NCBI RefSeq assembly: GCF_038561935.1 | Contig: NZ_CP102770.1 | Location: 372,001 to 436,000, forward strand | DNA: 64,000 nt | Direction of reading: 5' to 3' | Origin: Myxococcus stipitatus | GTDB lineage: Bacteria; Myxococcota; Myxococcia; Myxococcales; Myxococcaceae | In this document: positions 1-9,137 of the stretch, piece by piece | How positions within the stretch are numbered: position 1 is the first letter of the stretch | Layout of the letters: each line of letters begins with the position of its first letter | Made by a program: the position numbers and the translations under genes | Notes under the pieces: model-generated | Database searches by the model: none | Told to the model about the DNA's origin: nothing | Seen by the model: only the letters and a program-made list of their open reading frames with translations

Positions 1-2
1 TG

Positions 3-1862
3 CTCGGTGGGAACGAAAAGCCAGACATCCCGCTGGAGGCGTACTCCATCGTCACGGACTATGCCCCGTTCAATCGGCTGCCGGGCTCGGACCAGTACGT
101 GCTCATCGACCCGGTCGCGGGGCTCGGACGCCTCGGCGTGGTGGGGGACCGGAATTTCGCGGGGGCGAGCTTCGAGATGGAGCATCGCTTCGCCCAGCGC
201 TTCCGCCGCTTCTCGCAAGGCGTCATGTTCGAAGAGGTCTTCGCCGGGCGCTTGAGCATCCCCGTGGACCGGGACATGTACGCGGAGTACAGCCTCACGC
301 GCTTCGTGGGGACGGTGGTGGTGTCGCTGAGCAGGTACCAGGAGGGTGTCGGGTACACCCGAACGCCTCCGCCGGAGCGGCCGTACTACTTCATCAACAC
401 GGGGCGCCTGGTGCCCACCACGGGCGAGCGGCAGCGGGAGGTCGTCAAGTGGAACATCCACCGAGGGATGCAGCCCATCCGCTGGTACGTGACTCGCAAT
501 CTGCTGGAGCTGAAGAAGGACCCTCGCTACCAGGACCTCGATTTGTTGGGCGCCATCGAGCGAGGCATCGAGAGCTGGAACGAGGCCTTCGGCTTTCCTG
601 TCTTCGAGGCGCTCCTCGCGGACGAATCGATGGACTTCGGGGAGCACGACAAGAACTTCGCTGTCTTCGACCCGTACATCGAGAATCTCGGCGCGTTCGC
701 GGACATGGATGAGAACCCGAACACGGGCGAGCTGCGCCGAGCCATCTTCGTGTTCGGCGCGGGCAAGCTTGCCCAAGCGGATCGACTCTTCTCGGATGAC
801 GCCTCGGCGAGAGCGCCTGTCGCCGCGCCAGCCGCGCGCTTGCCTCGCCCCAGGTTGACGTGGGGCGGGCCCGCCAAGGAGGCCTACTGCGAACAGGAAG
901 GCGCCGACGACTTCGCGTCAGGGGGCCTGGGCGGACTGACGGATGAGGACCGCGTCGCGCTGGGCTCGCTCTCCCGGAAGGAGAAGATGGAGCGGTACGT
1001 CACGCGCCTCGCGATGCATGAGATAGGGCACACGCTGGGGCTCGCGCACAACCTCGCCGGCTCGCTGGCGTACGACGGAACACCCGCGACACCTCGTACG
1101 AGCTCGGTCATGGACCATACGCATGACCTGGACGCCATCCATGTACTGCGGCCCGGCCCCTTCGACGTGGAGGCCGTGCGCTACTTGTATGGACTGTCAC
1201 CGGACTTGCCCACGGGCCTGTTCTGCTCGGAACCGAATCGGGACCCGGCGGGGCGGAACCCGAAGTGCAGGAGCAAGGACCGCTTCAATGACCCGCTGAC
1301 ACGCTTCTACATCCCACAGGTTCGCGAAGCGCTCGCGCGCTTCCTGCGGGGAGAAGGTCGCGACCCCTTCTTCGACTTGCTGCTCGCCGGTCCCGAGGAC
1401 TTCGTGCGAGGAGGGACGGAAGAGGAGCAGGTGCGGGCCTATGACCTCCTGATGGAGCAGCTCCGGCCGCCGCTCCAGGTGCCCGCGGGGCAGGGGGCCG
1501 CGTACGTGGCGCGCGTCAACGCGATGGCCCTGCAAGTCCTGGAGGGCTTCTACTTCGACGAGCTGTCCCCGTACTACGACCCCTTCCCGAACCCTCCTCC
1601 CGCCACCCCCGCCTATACCCAGGCCGTGCTCGCGGATGTGAAGGGCATCCTGCTCGACGCGGATGGCCTGCGGGACTTCGCCACGCGTCGGCGGATGGTG
1701 GAGGTGCTGAAGGCCCACCAGACGCTCACCGCCTATGGCGTGCTCCGAGACACCCATGCCGAGCTGACGGCTCGACTCCCGCAACTCAGTGGCGAGACGC
1801 GGTTGGGGACCTTGGAGCTGATTGAGCGCATCGAGGTGGCGAACTCTCCCTACTTCCGCTGA
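3..1862 (+). CDS. Zinc-dependent metalloprotease, 5' end cut by window
   Basis: The reading frame is open from the first bases of the window, so the true start lies upstream; about 619 residues are visible. A zinc-protease signature HEIGHTLGLAHN lies near nt 1017-1052 (HExxHxxGxxH, the metzincin pattern: three zinc-binding His and a catalytic Glu). It is followed by a Met-turn-like SSVMDH. This arrangement fits the large bacterial zinc-dependent metalloproteases with an EcxA-like zinc-binding region (family knowledge). Signal peptide and N-terminal domain are not visible, so export is inferred. The next gene faces it only 13 bp away, so this gene ends its transcript here. The peptidase call is firm, the subfamily less so. 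Confidence 0.87.
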   Translation, partial: LGGNEKPDIPLEAYSIVTDYAPFNRLPGSDQYVLIDPVAGLGRLGVVGDRNFAGASFEMEHRFAQRFRRFSQGVMFEEVFAGRLSIPVDRDMYAEYSLTRFVGTVVVSLSRYQEGVGYTRTPPPERPYYFINTGRLVPTTGERQREVVKWNIHRGMQPIRWYVTRNLLELKKDPRYQDLDLLGAIERGIESWNEAFGFPVFEALLADESMDFGEHDKNFAVFDPYIENLGAFADMDENPNTGELRRAIFVFGAGKLAQADRLFSDDASARAPVAAPAARLPRPRLTWGGPAKEAYCEQEGADDFASGGLGGLTDEDRVALGSLSRKEKMERYVTRLAMHEIGHTLGLAHNLAGSLAYDGTPATPRTSSVMDHTHDLDAIHVLRPGPFDVEAVRYLYGLSPDLPTGLFCSEPNRDPAGRNPKCRSKDRFNDPLTRFYIPQVREALARFLRGEGRDPFFDLLLAGPEDFVRGGTEEEQVRAYDLLMEQLRPPLQVPAGQGAAYVARVNAMALQVLEGFYFDELSPYYDPFPNPPPATPAYTQAVLADVKGILLDADGLRDFATRRRMVEVLKAHQTLTAYGVLRDTHAELTARLPQLSGETRLGTLELIERIEVANSPYFR

Positions 1863-1875
1863 GCCGCCACATCGC

Positions 1876-3342
1876 TCACGCGTGCGCGGGCCGCTTCACC
1901 CGAGGCGGCTCCGCGCGCCGTGGGGGGCCTTGCTCCACCCGCCCCACGCCCTTGGGCAGGAGCAGGTACGAGCACAGCGCTCCCAACACGCACAGGCCCG
2001 CGGAGATCCACAGGGCCTCGCGGGTCCCCGTGAGGAACGCCTCTCCGGTCTTGTTCGTGAGCCCGCCCAGGAGCGGCAGCAGCGCCACCGCCAGGAGCCC
2101 CGCGATGCGCGCCACCGCGTTGTTCACCCCCGAGGCGATGCCCGCGTGACGGTCCTCCACCGCGCCCAGTACCACCGCCGTCAGCGGCCCCACCGTGAGG
2201 CTCAAGCCCAGCCCGAGCACCAGCACTCCAGGCAACACCGTGCCCGCGTAGCTCCCGTCCTTGTGCAACCTCGTGAGCAGCGCCATGCCCACGCCCGCGA
2301 GCAGCGGGCCCAGCGTCATCAGCGGCCTCGCGCCGATGCGCCCCGCGAGCCTCCCCACCCACGGTGACAACACCAGCAACAACAGCGTGATGGGCAACAG
2401 CGACGCTCCCGCCGCGAGCGCGGAGTAGCCCAATTGCTGCTGCAATGCGAGGACGAGCAGGAAGCTCACGCCGCCCAGCGCGAAGTACACCGCGAGCGTC
2501 GTGAGGTTCGCGCCCGAGAACGTCCGCGAGCGGAACAGCCCCAGGGGCAGCATGGGGTTCCGGGCCCGCGCCTCGATGAGGAGGAACGCGGCCAGCAACA
2601 TCGCCCCTCCCACCGCTGCGAGGAGGGACACCGTCGTCCAGCCCCGCGCGGGTCCTTCGATGAGCGCGTAGATGATGCAGCCCAACCCGAGCGCCGCCGT
2701 CACCGAGCCCGCCACGTCCAGCTTGCGCGCATCCCCCGTGGGCCGGTCCTCCGGGACGTGTCTCAGCGCCGCCCAGCCCGCGAGCACCGCCATGGGCACG
2801 TTGAGGAAGAACACCCAGCGCCAGGAGCCCACGTCCACGAGCCACCCTCCCAGGAGCGGCCCCAGCGCCGTGGTGACACCCGACAGTCCCGCCCACGCGG
2901 CCACCGCGCGCTGCCGGTCCGCTTCGGGGAAGGACGTGCGCAGGAGGGCGAGGCTCGCGGGCACCAGCAGCGCCGCGCCCATCCCCTGGCCCGCGCGGAA
3001 GAGGGCGAGCGTCCAGGCGTTCGGCGCCAGGCCACACAACACGGACAGGAGGGTGAAGGCCACCATGCCGGACAGGAAGACGCGCCGCTGTCCCCAGGCG
3101 TCGCCCAGCGCGCCACCCGTCAGCACCAGCGAGCCGAGCGTGAGCAGGTACGCATCCACGGCCCACTGGAGTCCGGCCAGGCCCGTGTGGAGCTCTCGCC
3201 CCAGCGCGGGCAGCGCCACGTTCACCGCCGTCGAGTCCAGGAAGGCCATGCCGCTGCCGAGCACACTCGCCAGCAGGACGCCGCGCCCTCGTGGGCTGTC
3301 GTAGGAGACGAAGCCGCCGCCAGCGGAAGTGTCGGAAGGCAT
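1876..3342 (-). CDS. MFS multidrug exporter, DHA2 (EmrB/QacA) family
   Basis: The 488-residue polytopic membrane protein has the length and probable 14-helix layout of DHA2 drug:H+ antiporters. The first helix carries the D-S-T-A-V-N-V-A-L-P motif diagnostic of that group. It is followed by W-x-x-x-Y-L-L and the loop motif GGALGDAWGQRR (motif A, G-D-x-x-G-R-R). A further motif, GPLLGGWL, matches the antiporter motif C region. I chose the Met at 3342 (MPSDTSAGG) because the upstream 18 codons are Arg-rich and not membrane-like. No MFP or TolC partner lies next to it, so it probably works alone in the inner membrane. The substrate cannot be told from sequence. Confidence 0.9.
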   Translation of the reverse strand: MPSDTSAGGGFVSYDSPRGRGVLLASVLGSGMAFLDSTAVNVALPALGRELHTGLAGLQWAVDAYLLTLGSLVLTGGALGDAWGQRRVFLSGMVAFTLLSVLCGLAPNAWTLALFRAGQGMGAALLVPASLALLRTSFPEADRQRAVAAWAGLSGVTTALGPLLGGWLVDVGSWRWVFFLNVPMAVLAGWAALRHVPEDRPTGDARKLDVAGSVTAALGLGCIIYALIEGPARGWTTVSLLAAVGGAMLLAAFLLIEARARNPMLPLGLFRSRTFSGANLTTLAVYFALGGVSFLLVLALQQQLGYSALAAGASLLPITLLLLVLSPWVGRLAGRIGARPLMTLGPLLAGVGMALLTRLHKDGSYAGTVLPGVLVLGLGLSLTVGPLTAVVLGAVEDRHAGIASGVNNAVARIAGLLAVALLPLLGGLTNKTGEAFLTGTREALWISAGLCVLGALCSYLLLPKGVGRVEQGPPRRAEPPRVKRPAHA

Positions 3343-3505
3343 ACGGCTCAACCGTGGGACGTGCGCCTCCGTCGCGCCACTCCCACGCCCGGGCACGTCC
3401 TGACTCGCGAGGGCCCGGTCGCTCGTCCGCGCGATTCATGGATGCGCGCGGCGCGGATGCACACCCTGTCCGCGGACGATGGGTCCTCTTTCCAGGAGCA
3501 GGACG

Positions 3506-3799
3506 ATGGCGACCGAGTGCAAGCACATCGAGCAGGCGGGGAACCCCGAGCCACGCACCAATGGCTGTGAGGAGTGTCTGAAGATGGGCGCGCAGTGGGT
3601 CCATCTCCGGCGCTGTCTCGAGTGCGGCCACGTCGGGTGCTGTGACTCGTCTCCCAACAAACACGCCACCAAGCACTTCCACCAGACGAAGCACCCCGTC
3701 GTTCAGTCCTTCGAGCCCGGGGAGACGTGGGTGTGGTGCTTCGAGGACCGCATCTTCATGGAGGACCGCCCCGGGCAGGAGGATTCGGCTCGCATCTGA
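3506..3799 (+). CDS. UBP-type zinc finger protein
   Basis: A 97-residue protein that is essentially one UBP-type zinc finger. Cys and His pairs in CKHI, CEECL, CLECGHVGCCD and HATKHFHQTKHP match the zf-UBP pattern that binds zinc. In eukaryotic deubiquitinases and HDAC6 this fold binds the C-terminus of ubiquitin; in bacteria its role is unknown (family knowledge). The start at 3506 has an AGGAGCAGG ribosome binding site just upstream. Its 3' end overlaps the convergent pseudopilin-like gene by 44 bp. Function beyond zinc binding is not inferable. Confidence 0.88.
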   Translation: MATECKHIEQAGNPEPRTNGCEECLKMGAQWVHLRRCLECGHVGCCDSSPNKHATKHFHQTKHPVVQSFEPGETWVWCFEDRIFMEDRPGQEDSARI

Positions 3800-4214
3800 G
3801 CAGGGCCTGGGTGACAGGGGCGACGTCACATCGGAGGACGATGTCCTCGTCGTCCCCGTCACCTCCCGGAGTCCCGTCCGCTCCCAGGGACAGCAGCTCC
3901 AGCGTCCCGTTTCGGAGTGAGTACCCGTAGTCCTGCCCCCAGGGGTCCCGAGGCAGGGCCTCCAGGGCTCCCTGTTCGACGAGGTGCCCGAGTCCCTCCT
4001 CGCTCGTGGGGAGTCGTCCCATGCGCTCCTGATACAGCCGCAGGGCACCTCGGAGATTCTGGAGGTCGAGGCGGGCGACGTCCGCCCTCGTCACATCGAT
4101 GCAGGGCACGAAGCCGAGCCCGAGAAGGAACAGGGGCGGGGTGACGACGAGCAACGCAATCAAGGCTTGCTTGAGCGCTGGAACCAACGGCCTTCGGGCG
4201 GGATTCGCATTCAT
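3756..4214 (-). CDS. GspG-like pseudopilin-type protein
   Basis: A 152-residue protein with one N-terminal membrane segment (about residues 15-38), then a helix and the C-terminal pattern LPTSEEGL, PRDPWGQDYGY and a D-G-x-x-G-G-D-G-D-D-E-D acidic loop. These are hallmarks of the type II secretion major pseudopilin GspG, where the acidic loop binds calcium. Unlike a true GspG it lacks a recognisable prepilin peptidase site (G-F-T-L-x-E) before the membrane helix, so it may not be processed and assembled as a pilin. No other secretion genes are nearby. The ribosome binding site is weak. Confidence 0.75.
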   Translation of the reverse strand: MNANPARRPLVPALKQALIALLVVTPPLFLLGLGFVPCIDVTRADVARLDLQNLRGALRLYQERMGRLPTSEEGLGHLVEQGALEALPRDPWGQDYGYSLRNGTLELLSLGADGTPGGDGDDEDIVLRCDVAPVTQALLRCEPNPPARGGPP

Positions 4215-4374
4215 GCGCGACGCCGCTTCTTCAAGCCGAGTGCCTGTCTTGCCTCACAGGGGCGCGGCCTCGCGCGTCGCCTCGGTCGCGTGTCATCCCG
4301 TCACACGCGAGTCATCACTCCCGCCTCAATGACACACCCGGCTCCGGGCCGCTCGAGCCCGGAGCCGGAACTCT

Positions 4375-5289
4375 TCATGCCGCGACGGGCTCGTTGCGCG
4401 GGCGGGTGCGCGCGGAGACCTGCTTGCGGCGGCTCTTGCGCATCACGTCCAGCGACACCTCTTCGTCCGTGGCCAGGGCCATCAGGCGCTGGAGGTCATC
4501 CACGCTGCCCACCGGGCGACGGTTGATGGCGAGGAGCAGGTCGTCCGGCTGGAGACCCGCGTCGTCCGCGGGAGTGCCGCTCTGCACGCGGATGACTCGC
4601 ACCGCTCTCGGCTGACCCGCCTCGCGCGCTTGCTCGGTGTCCAGGTTCACCGCCACCGCCGCGATGCCGAGGAACCGCCGTTCCACCTTCCCGCGCTGGA
4701 TGAGCAGGCTGGCCACCCACGCCGCCGTGGTGGCGCTCACCGCGAAGCCGATGCCCTGCGCATACGGCAGCACCAGCGTGTTGAGCCCCACCACCTCGCC
4801 GCGCGTGTTGATGAGCGGCCCGCCGGAGTTGCCGGGGTTGATGGCCGCGTCCGTCTGGAGCATGCCCTCCAGGATGACGCCGTCGGGCAGCGTGACGCTG
4901 CGGTTGACCGCGCTCACCACGCCCATCGCCACCGACTGCTCCAGCCGGAAGGGATTGCCGATGGCCATGACGAGCTGGCCCACGCGCACCGTCTCCGGCG
5001 CCGCCAGCGGCAGCGTGGGGAAGCTCGTCCCCTCCGCGCGCACCACCGCGAGGTCCGTGGGGGCATCTCCGCCCACCAGCGAGCCTCGGAGCTCCTCGCC
5101 GTTGGACAGCTGCACCGTCAGCTTGCGCGTGCCCCGCATGACGACGTGGCGGTTGGTGAGGATGTAGCCATCCGGTGTGAGGAAGAGGCCGGTGCCATGG
5201 CCTCGCGCGTGCTCCACGCCCACCACCGCGGGCGCGGCGCGTGCGACGAGGGTCTCCAGGTCGTCCGAGAACTGTTGCAGCAACTTCAT
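4375..5289 (-). CDS. Trypsin-like serine protease with PDZ domain (Deg/HtrA-like), second of pair
   Basis: A 304-residue S1C-type protease. The catalytic triad is visible: His in TNRHVV, Asp in TDLAVV and Ser in GNSGGPL. It is followed by a PDZ domain (about residues 200-285) with SGTPADDAGLQPDDLLLAINRRPV. The start MKLLQQFSDDLE at 5289 has GGAGA upstream and lies 16 bp after the stop of the sister protease, so the two form an operon. There is no signal peptide or membrane anchor, unlike classical periplasmic DegP/DegS, so the protein is probably cytoplasmic or exported another way. The C-terminus is basic (KSRRKQVSARTR). Substrate unknown. Confidence 0.9.
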   Translation of the reverse strand: MKLLQQFSDDLETLVARAAPAVVGVEHARGHGTGLFLTPDGYILTNRHVVMRGTRKLTVQLSNGEELRGSLVGGDAPTDLAVVRAEGTSFPTLPLAAPETVRVGQLVMAIGNPFRLEQSVAMGVVSAVNRSVTLPDGVILEGMLQTDAAINPGNSGGPLINTRGEVVGLNTLVLPYAQGIGFAVSATTAAWVASLLIQRGKVERRFLGIAAVAVNLDTEQAREAGQPRAVRVIRVQSGTPADDAGLQPDDLLLAINRRPVGSVDDLQRLMALATDEEVSLDVMRKSRRKQVSARTRPRNEPVAA

Positions 5290-5305
5290 GGTGTCTCCTC
5301 GCTCC

Positions 5306-6205
5306 TCACGAACGCTTGCCGACGGTGATGGAGACCTCGCGCACCTCGCCGGCGCGCAGCACGCGGGCCTGGACGGTGGTGCCCACCTTCTCGTCACCGA
5401 GGTAGCCGAGCAGGTCCTCCACGCCGTGCAGTTGCTGCCCGCCCAGGCTCACCAGCACATCCCCGAGCAACAGCCCGGCCCGCTGCGCGGGGCCCTCCGG
5501 GTCCACGGAGACGAAGATGAGCCCCGCCTCCGTGCCGGCCGCCGCCCACTGGTGCTGGGGCAGCTTCACGGGATAGGCGCCCACGCCCAGGTAGCCTCGG
5601 CGGATGCCTCCGTGCTCGCGCAGCGAGGAGGTGACACGCGTCAGCGTGTCGTGCGGGATGACCACGGCCGCGGTGCGGGAGAAGGCCGCGGTGAGCAGGC
5701 CCACCAGGCGTCCCTCCGCGTCCACCAGCGCGCCACCGGAGAAGCCCGGGGGCAGGTCCGCGTCGGTTTCGAGATACCGGTCCACGCGTCCACCCTCGTG
5801 CGTGCGCCAGCCCTCGCCATGGGTGCTCACCATGCCGAGCGTCGCGCGAGCGGTGCGCCCCGGCCGCGCCACCGCGACGACGAGGTGCCCCACCTTCACC
5901 CCATCGAGCGGGGCCTGGGACAGCGGGACGAGCCCCGACACCTCGACCTTGAGCAGGGCGACGTCGGTGCTGGTGTCGCGGCCGACGAGCTCGGCGGACA
6001 CGGTGCGGCCGTCGGACAGGCCCACCTGGAGGTGGCCCTCATGCTCGACGGCGTGGCTGGTGGTGAGGATGAGCCCGTCCGCGCTCCAGACGAGCCCGGT
6101 GGTGCCGTGACGTCGGCGGGCATCGACGCGGACGACGCTCGGTGAGGTGCGCTCCACCACGGAGGCGAGAGACTGCGAGAGAGCGGAGAGAAGGTCGGCG
6201 GACAT
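5306..6205 (-). CDS. Trypsin-like serine protease with PDZ domain (Deg/HtrA-like), first of pair
   Basis: A 299-residue relative of the gene that follows it. His in TTSHAVE, Asp in TDVALL and Ser in GFSGGALV form the triad; the active-site motif is GFSGG rather than GNSGG. A PDZ domain occupies the last 90 residues (DPEGPAQRAGLLLGDVLVSLGG). I chose MSADLLSALSQSL at 6205 because AAAGGAAC precedes it and the longer frame begins with unrelated residues. Both proteases start with a short amphipathic helix and neither has a signal peptide. The tandem arrangement suggests a mixed oligomer or divided labour, but that is inference. Confidence 0.88.
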   Translation of the reverse strand: MSADLLSALSQSLASVVERTSPSVVRVDARRRHGTTGLVWSADGLILTTSHAVEHEGHLQVGLSDGRTVSAELVGRDTSTDVALLKVEVSGLVPLSQAPLDGVKVGHLVVAVARPGRTARATLGMVSTHGEGWRTHEGGRVDRYLETDADLPPGFSGGALVDAEGRLVGLLTAAFSRTAAVVIPHDTLTRVTSSLREHGGIRRGYLGVGAYPVKLPQHQWAAAGTEAGLIFVSVDPEGPAQRAGLLLGDVLVSLGGQQLHGVEDLLGYLGDEKVGTTVQARVLRAGEVREVSITVGKRS

Positions 6206-6279
6206 GGGCGTGTTCCTTTCGAGGGGGAAGCTAAAGACCTCGAAGGCGCGCCACATCGGCGGATCGGGCAGGGAGCGCA

Positions 6280-6330
6280 CCTGCCCGTTCGGGTAGGCAG
6301 GGCTACTCCACGACGACCCGAACGGGCAGG
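6280..6330. terminator. 15-bp perfect inverted repeat across the stop of the IPT lipoprotein gene
   Basis: Bases 6280-6294 and 6316-6330 are exact reverse complements, separated by a 21-nt loop that contains the lipoprotein stop codon (6303-6305). RNA read leftward would form a 15-bp GC-rich stem at the gene end, just before the protease operon. No T-run follows on either strand, so it is not a textbook intrinsic terminator. It could act as a factor-dependent terminator or a 3'-end stabiliser. Confidence 0.5.
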
Positions 6331-9062
6331 GACGTGCCGCCCCCCGGTTGCCGTGTCTCGATGATGACCTCTACCACTCCAGGCTCCGCGAGCGCGGAGG
6401 CGGGGAGGTCGACCTCGAAGTGGTCGCCCTCGTCACCGGTGCCCGCCACGGGCTTGAGGCTCATGCGCAATCCCTTCCAGTGCAGCAGGCTGGTGGGGTG
6501 GAACCTCTTGCCGTGGACCCGCAGCTTCAGGAGCGGGGCTCCCACGGTGGCGGTCATGGGCTCGAGCTTCGTCAGCAGCGGAACCGGGCGCTCGGGGACC
6601 ACGTTGAGGAGCGCGGGGAGGGAGGCCCCACCTCCTTCCGCGATGCGCGACACCGTGACGTTGCGGACTCCCGGCTCATCCACCGTGAGGAGCAGGGCGC
6701 TGACCCTTCCGTCCGATGAAGGCGGGCTCTGCCGGAGCGGGAGGGAGTAGGGCCCCAGGCCCACTGTCGCGCGGGAGGCTCGCTCCGATTCGGGTGCCCA
6801 GAAGAAGTCCTGTCCCTGGAGCTGGAAGCCCTGCTGGGAGTCCCGAGTCCAGGCGGAGCCCTGGGAGAGGACTCCCGGACTCAGCGCGAGGAGTCGCGGA
6901 ATCCGTGCCGCGTGGATGTACAGGTAGACGGGGGCCGTCTTGCCGCGTCCCGGGACATAGCCGTGGACCTCGAGGATGCCTTCCGTGTTCCGCTCCGCCG
7001 GGCTCAGCAGGAAGGTGTTGCCGCCGAGGATGGGGCGCTCCACGCCGTTCACGAAGAGCGAGGAGAGGGCGGCCTCGCCCGCGTTCGCCAGCGTGAAGCG
7101 GACCACGCCGTCCCGCGTCGCGGAGCTCGCGCCAACGTCCAGGTTGCCGGGCTGGAGCGAGAGCGTGGGCTCCAGTCCCGAGGTGAGGACGAGGCTCCTC
7201 GCGCGACTCTCTCCGCCGCCCGGGCCCGGTGTGAAGACCGTCACCCGCACGGCGCCGCGGGTCCGCGCCAGCTCCGCGGGGATGACGGCCTCCAGCACGG
7301 ACCGCTCCCCGGCGCCCGCCAGGCAGGGGGTGCTGGCGCACAGCCATTGAGTGGGCATGGCCTGTCCACCCCAGCGGACGACCGACGCGGGGCTGAAGCC
7401 TTGTCCCAGGAGCTTGATGCGCACGGGGGCCTCGCGGACCGGGAAGGTCTCGCCTCCCTCGGGGCCCTGGATTGCTTCGATGGACGGCATGGGGCGCTGC
7501 ACGTGCACCGCGAGCAACAACGGAAGCGACGTGCCTCCTCCGGGCGCGGGGGTTCGCACGGTGATGGTGCGGACGCCCGCGCGCTCCACGTCCCAGGGGA
7601 TGAGGTCCGTGCTCAGCTTCGAGGCGCTGAGGACTCGGGTGGGGCGCACCTCTCCGTCGACGAGGACGACGGACTGGGCCGTGAAGGAGTCCCCCTCGAT
7701 GTGGAGCTCGCCCGGCGCGTCACCGACGGACAGCACCGACGGCTTGAGCGAGGAGGCGAAGGGCGCGGGGGACTCCTCGACCACCTGGACGAAGAACGGC
7801 GTGGACTCGGCGCCGTCGTAGGTGCGCTTCACCTGGAGGGCGATGACTCCGGGCTGCGTCAGCAGCGCATCGGGGACCTGGAGGGTCCAGACGCCCGCGG
7901 CCCCCGCGTCGGTCCTCTCGCTGAAGAGCTCGGGGCCCAGGGGCGTGCCATTCCACAGCAGGAGCTGCTGCCCGCGCTCGCCGAACCCTTCTCCGCGCAG
8001 CTCCAGGGTGGTGTTCGTCGAGCGGACGCGCACCCAGGTGGGAGACAGGGTGTACAGCACCGGCGCGGCCTTCACGGGAAGCGGGTGGCTCTCGGAGGTC
8101 ATGGGACCCTGGAGGCTGGGGCTCTCCAGCGTCAGGGAGACGGTGGTGACCGCTTGTCGTGCGTCGGGGGGCAGCTCCGCGCGGAGGTGCTTCCCATCGG
8201 CCTGCCGGGTCGTGGCGAGGGGCTTGCCGTTCCACTTCACCACGGTGTTGGCGCGCAGGTGGGCGCCCCTCACCAGGAGGACGTCGGTCTTGGCCGGCCC
8301 CGCCTTGCCCTGGTGCAGGTCCACGGCGTTCAGGGAGGGCGGCCACACCCCGAAGAGCGTTGGCGTGGGCGACGACACCGTGAGGGGGAATGCCGCCGTC
8401 GTGAGGTCAGGACGCCCGCGGAGCTCGACGTGGAGCAGGGTCTGTTCCGTGGTGGCCCCCAGGGCGGCGGGCGGCAGCTCCACCGTGCCCTCGAAGGGCG
8501 TGGTCAGCATGAGCGGATAGCGGCCGCCTCGGAAGACGACCTCGCTGCCGTTGACCAGGTTCTCACCGCTCACGGTGACGCGGACGGGCCCCGGGGGCTC
8601 CGACTCGAGCGTCCGTGGATGGAGGGCGAGGATGGCGGGCATGGGGTCGATGACCCGCGCGAACGGAGACCGGGCTCCTCCCGGGAAGCCAGGAGTGCCC
8701 GGTGGAATCCTCACTTCGAGCAGGGACGGCGTCGGCTGGGAGCGGAGCATGCGAGGGATGGTCACCCGCAGCTCGGTGTCGCTGACGAACCGGGTCTGGA
8801 GGGCCTGGTTGTCCAGGTAGGCGACGCATCCGAAGGCGAAGCCCGAGCCGAGCACCTGGACGGACAGCTCCGCGGAGATGGCGTCCACCACCGCGACCTC
8901 GCCCACGGAGATGGGCGGCAGCATTACCGGGGGAATGAGGGGCGGCGGCACTTCCGTGTCCGGGTTCTCGGGTTGCGGCGGGGGTGGATGGCTGAGGCCT
9001 GGCCCGCATGCGCACAGCACGGACAGCAAGCAGAACCCGAGTCTCATCCACCCCTGTCGCAT
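6303..9062 (-). CDS. IPT/TIG-repeat lipoprotein, copy B
   Basis: A 919-residue exported lipoprotein. The N-terminus MRQGWMRLGFCLLSVLCAC has a basic start, a hydrophobic core and a Cys at the end of LCAC as probable lipidation site. A proline-rich linker follows (PPPPQPENPDTEVPPP). The rest is a chain of beta-sandwich repeats of IPT/TIG type, each with patterns such as LSVQVLGSGF, VTVSGENL and LHIEGDSF. The end is GGTSLPVRVVVE. These domains usually serve adhesion or scaffolding on the cell surface (family knowledge). The next gene upstream is a full-length paralog 75 bp away, showing local duplication. GGGGAG precedes the start. No catalytic domain is seen. Confidence 0.85.
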   Translation of the reverse strand: MRQGWMRLGFCLLSVLCACGPGLSHPPPPQPENPDTEVPPPLIPPVMLPPISVGEVAVVDAISAELSVQVLGSGFAFGCVAYLDNQALQTRFVSDTELRVTIPRMLRSQPTPSLLEVRIPPGTPGFPGGARSPFARVIDPMPAILALHPRTLESEPPGPVRVTVSGENLVNGSEVVFRGGRYPLMLTTPFEGTVELPPAALGATTEQTLLHVELRGRPDLTTAAFPLTVSSPTPTLFGVWPPSLNAVDLHQGKAGPAKTDVLLVRGAHLRANTVVKWNGKPLATTRQADGKHLRAELPPDARQAVTTVSLTLESPSLQGPMTSESHPLPVKAAPVLYTLSPTWVRVRSTNTTLELRGEGFGERGQQLLLWNGTPLGPELFSERTDAGAAGVWTLQVPDALLTQPGVIALQVKRTYDGAESTPFFVQVVEESPAPFASSLKPSVLSVGDAPGELHIEGDSFTAQSVVLVDGEVRPTRVLSASKLSTDLIPWDVERAGVRTITVRTPAPGGGTSLPLLLAVHVQRPMPSIEAIQGPEGGETFPVREAPVRIKLLGQGFSPASVVRWGGQAMPTQWLCASTPCLAGAGERSVLEAVIPAELARTRGAVRVTVFTPGPGGGESRARSLVLTSGLEPTLSLQPGNLDVGASSATRDGVVRFTLANAGEAALSSLFVNGVERPILGGNTFLLSPAERNTEGILEVHGYVPGRGKTAPVYLYIHAARIPRLLALSPGVLSQGSAWTRDSQQGFQLQGQDFFWAPESERASRATVGLGPYSLPLRQSPPSSDGRVSALLLTVDEPGVRNVTVSRIAEGGGASLPALLNVVPERPVPLLTKLEPMTATVGAPLLKLRVHGKRFHPTSLLHWKGLRMSLKPVAGTGDEGDHFEVDLPASALAEPGVVEVIIETRQPGGGTSLPVRVVVE

Positions 9063-9137
9063 CCGGTGCTCCCCTTGGTGTGCCGTTTCCCGCCCCCCTA
9101 CACACCTGAGCCTGGGGACTTGCGCAATCGCCGGGCG

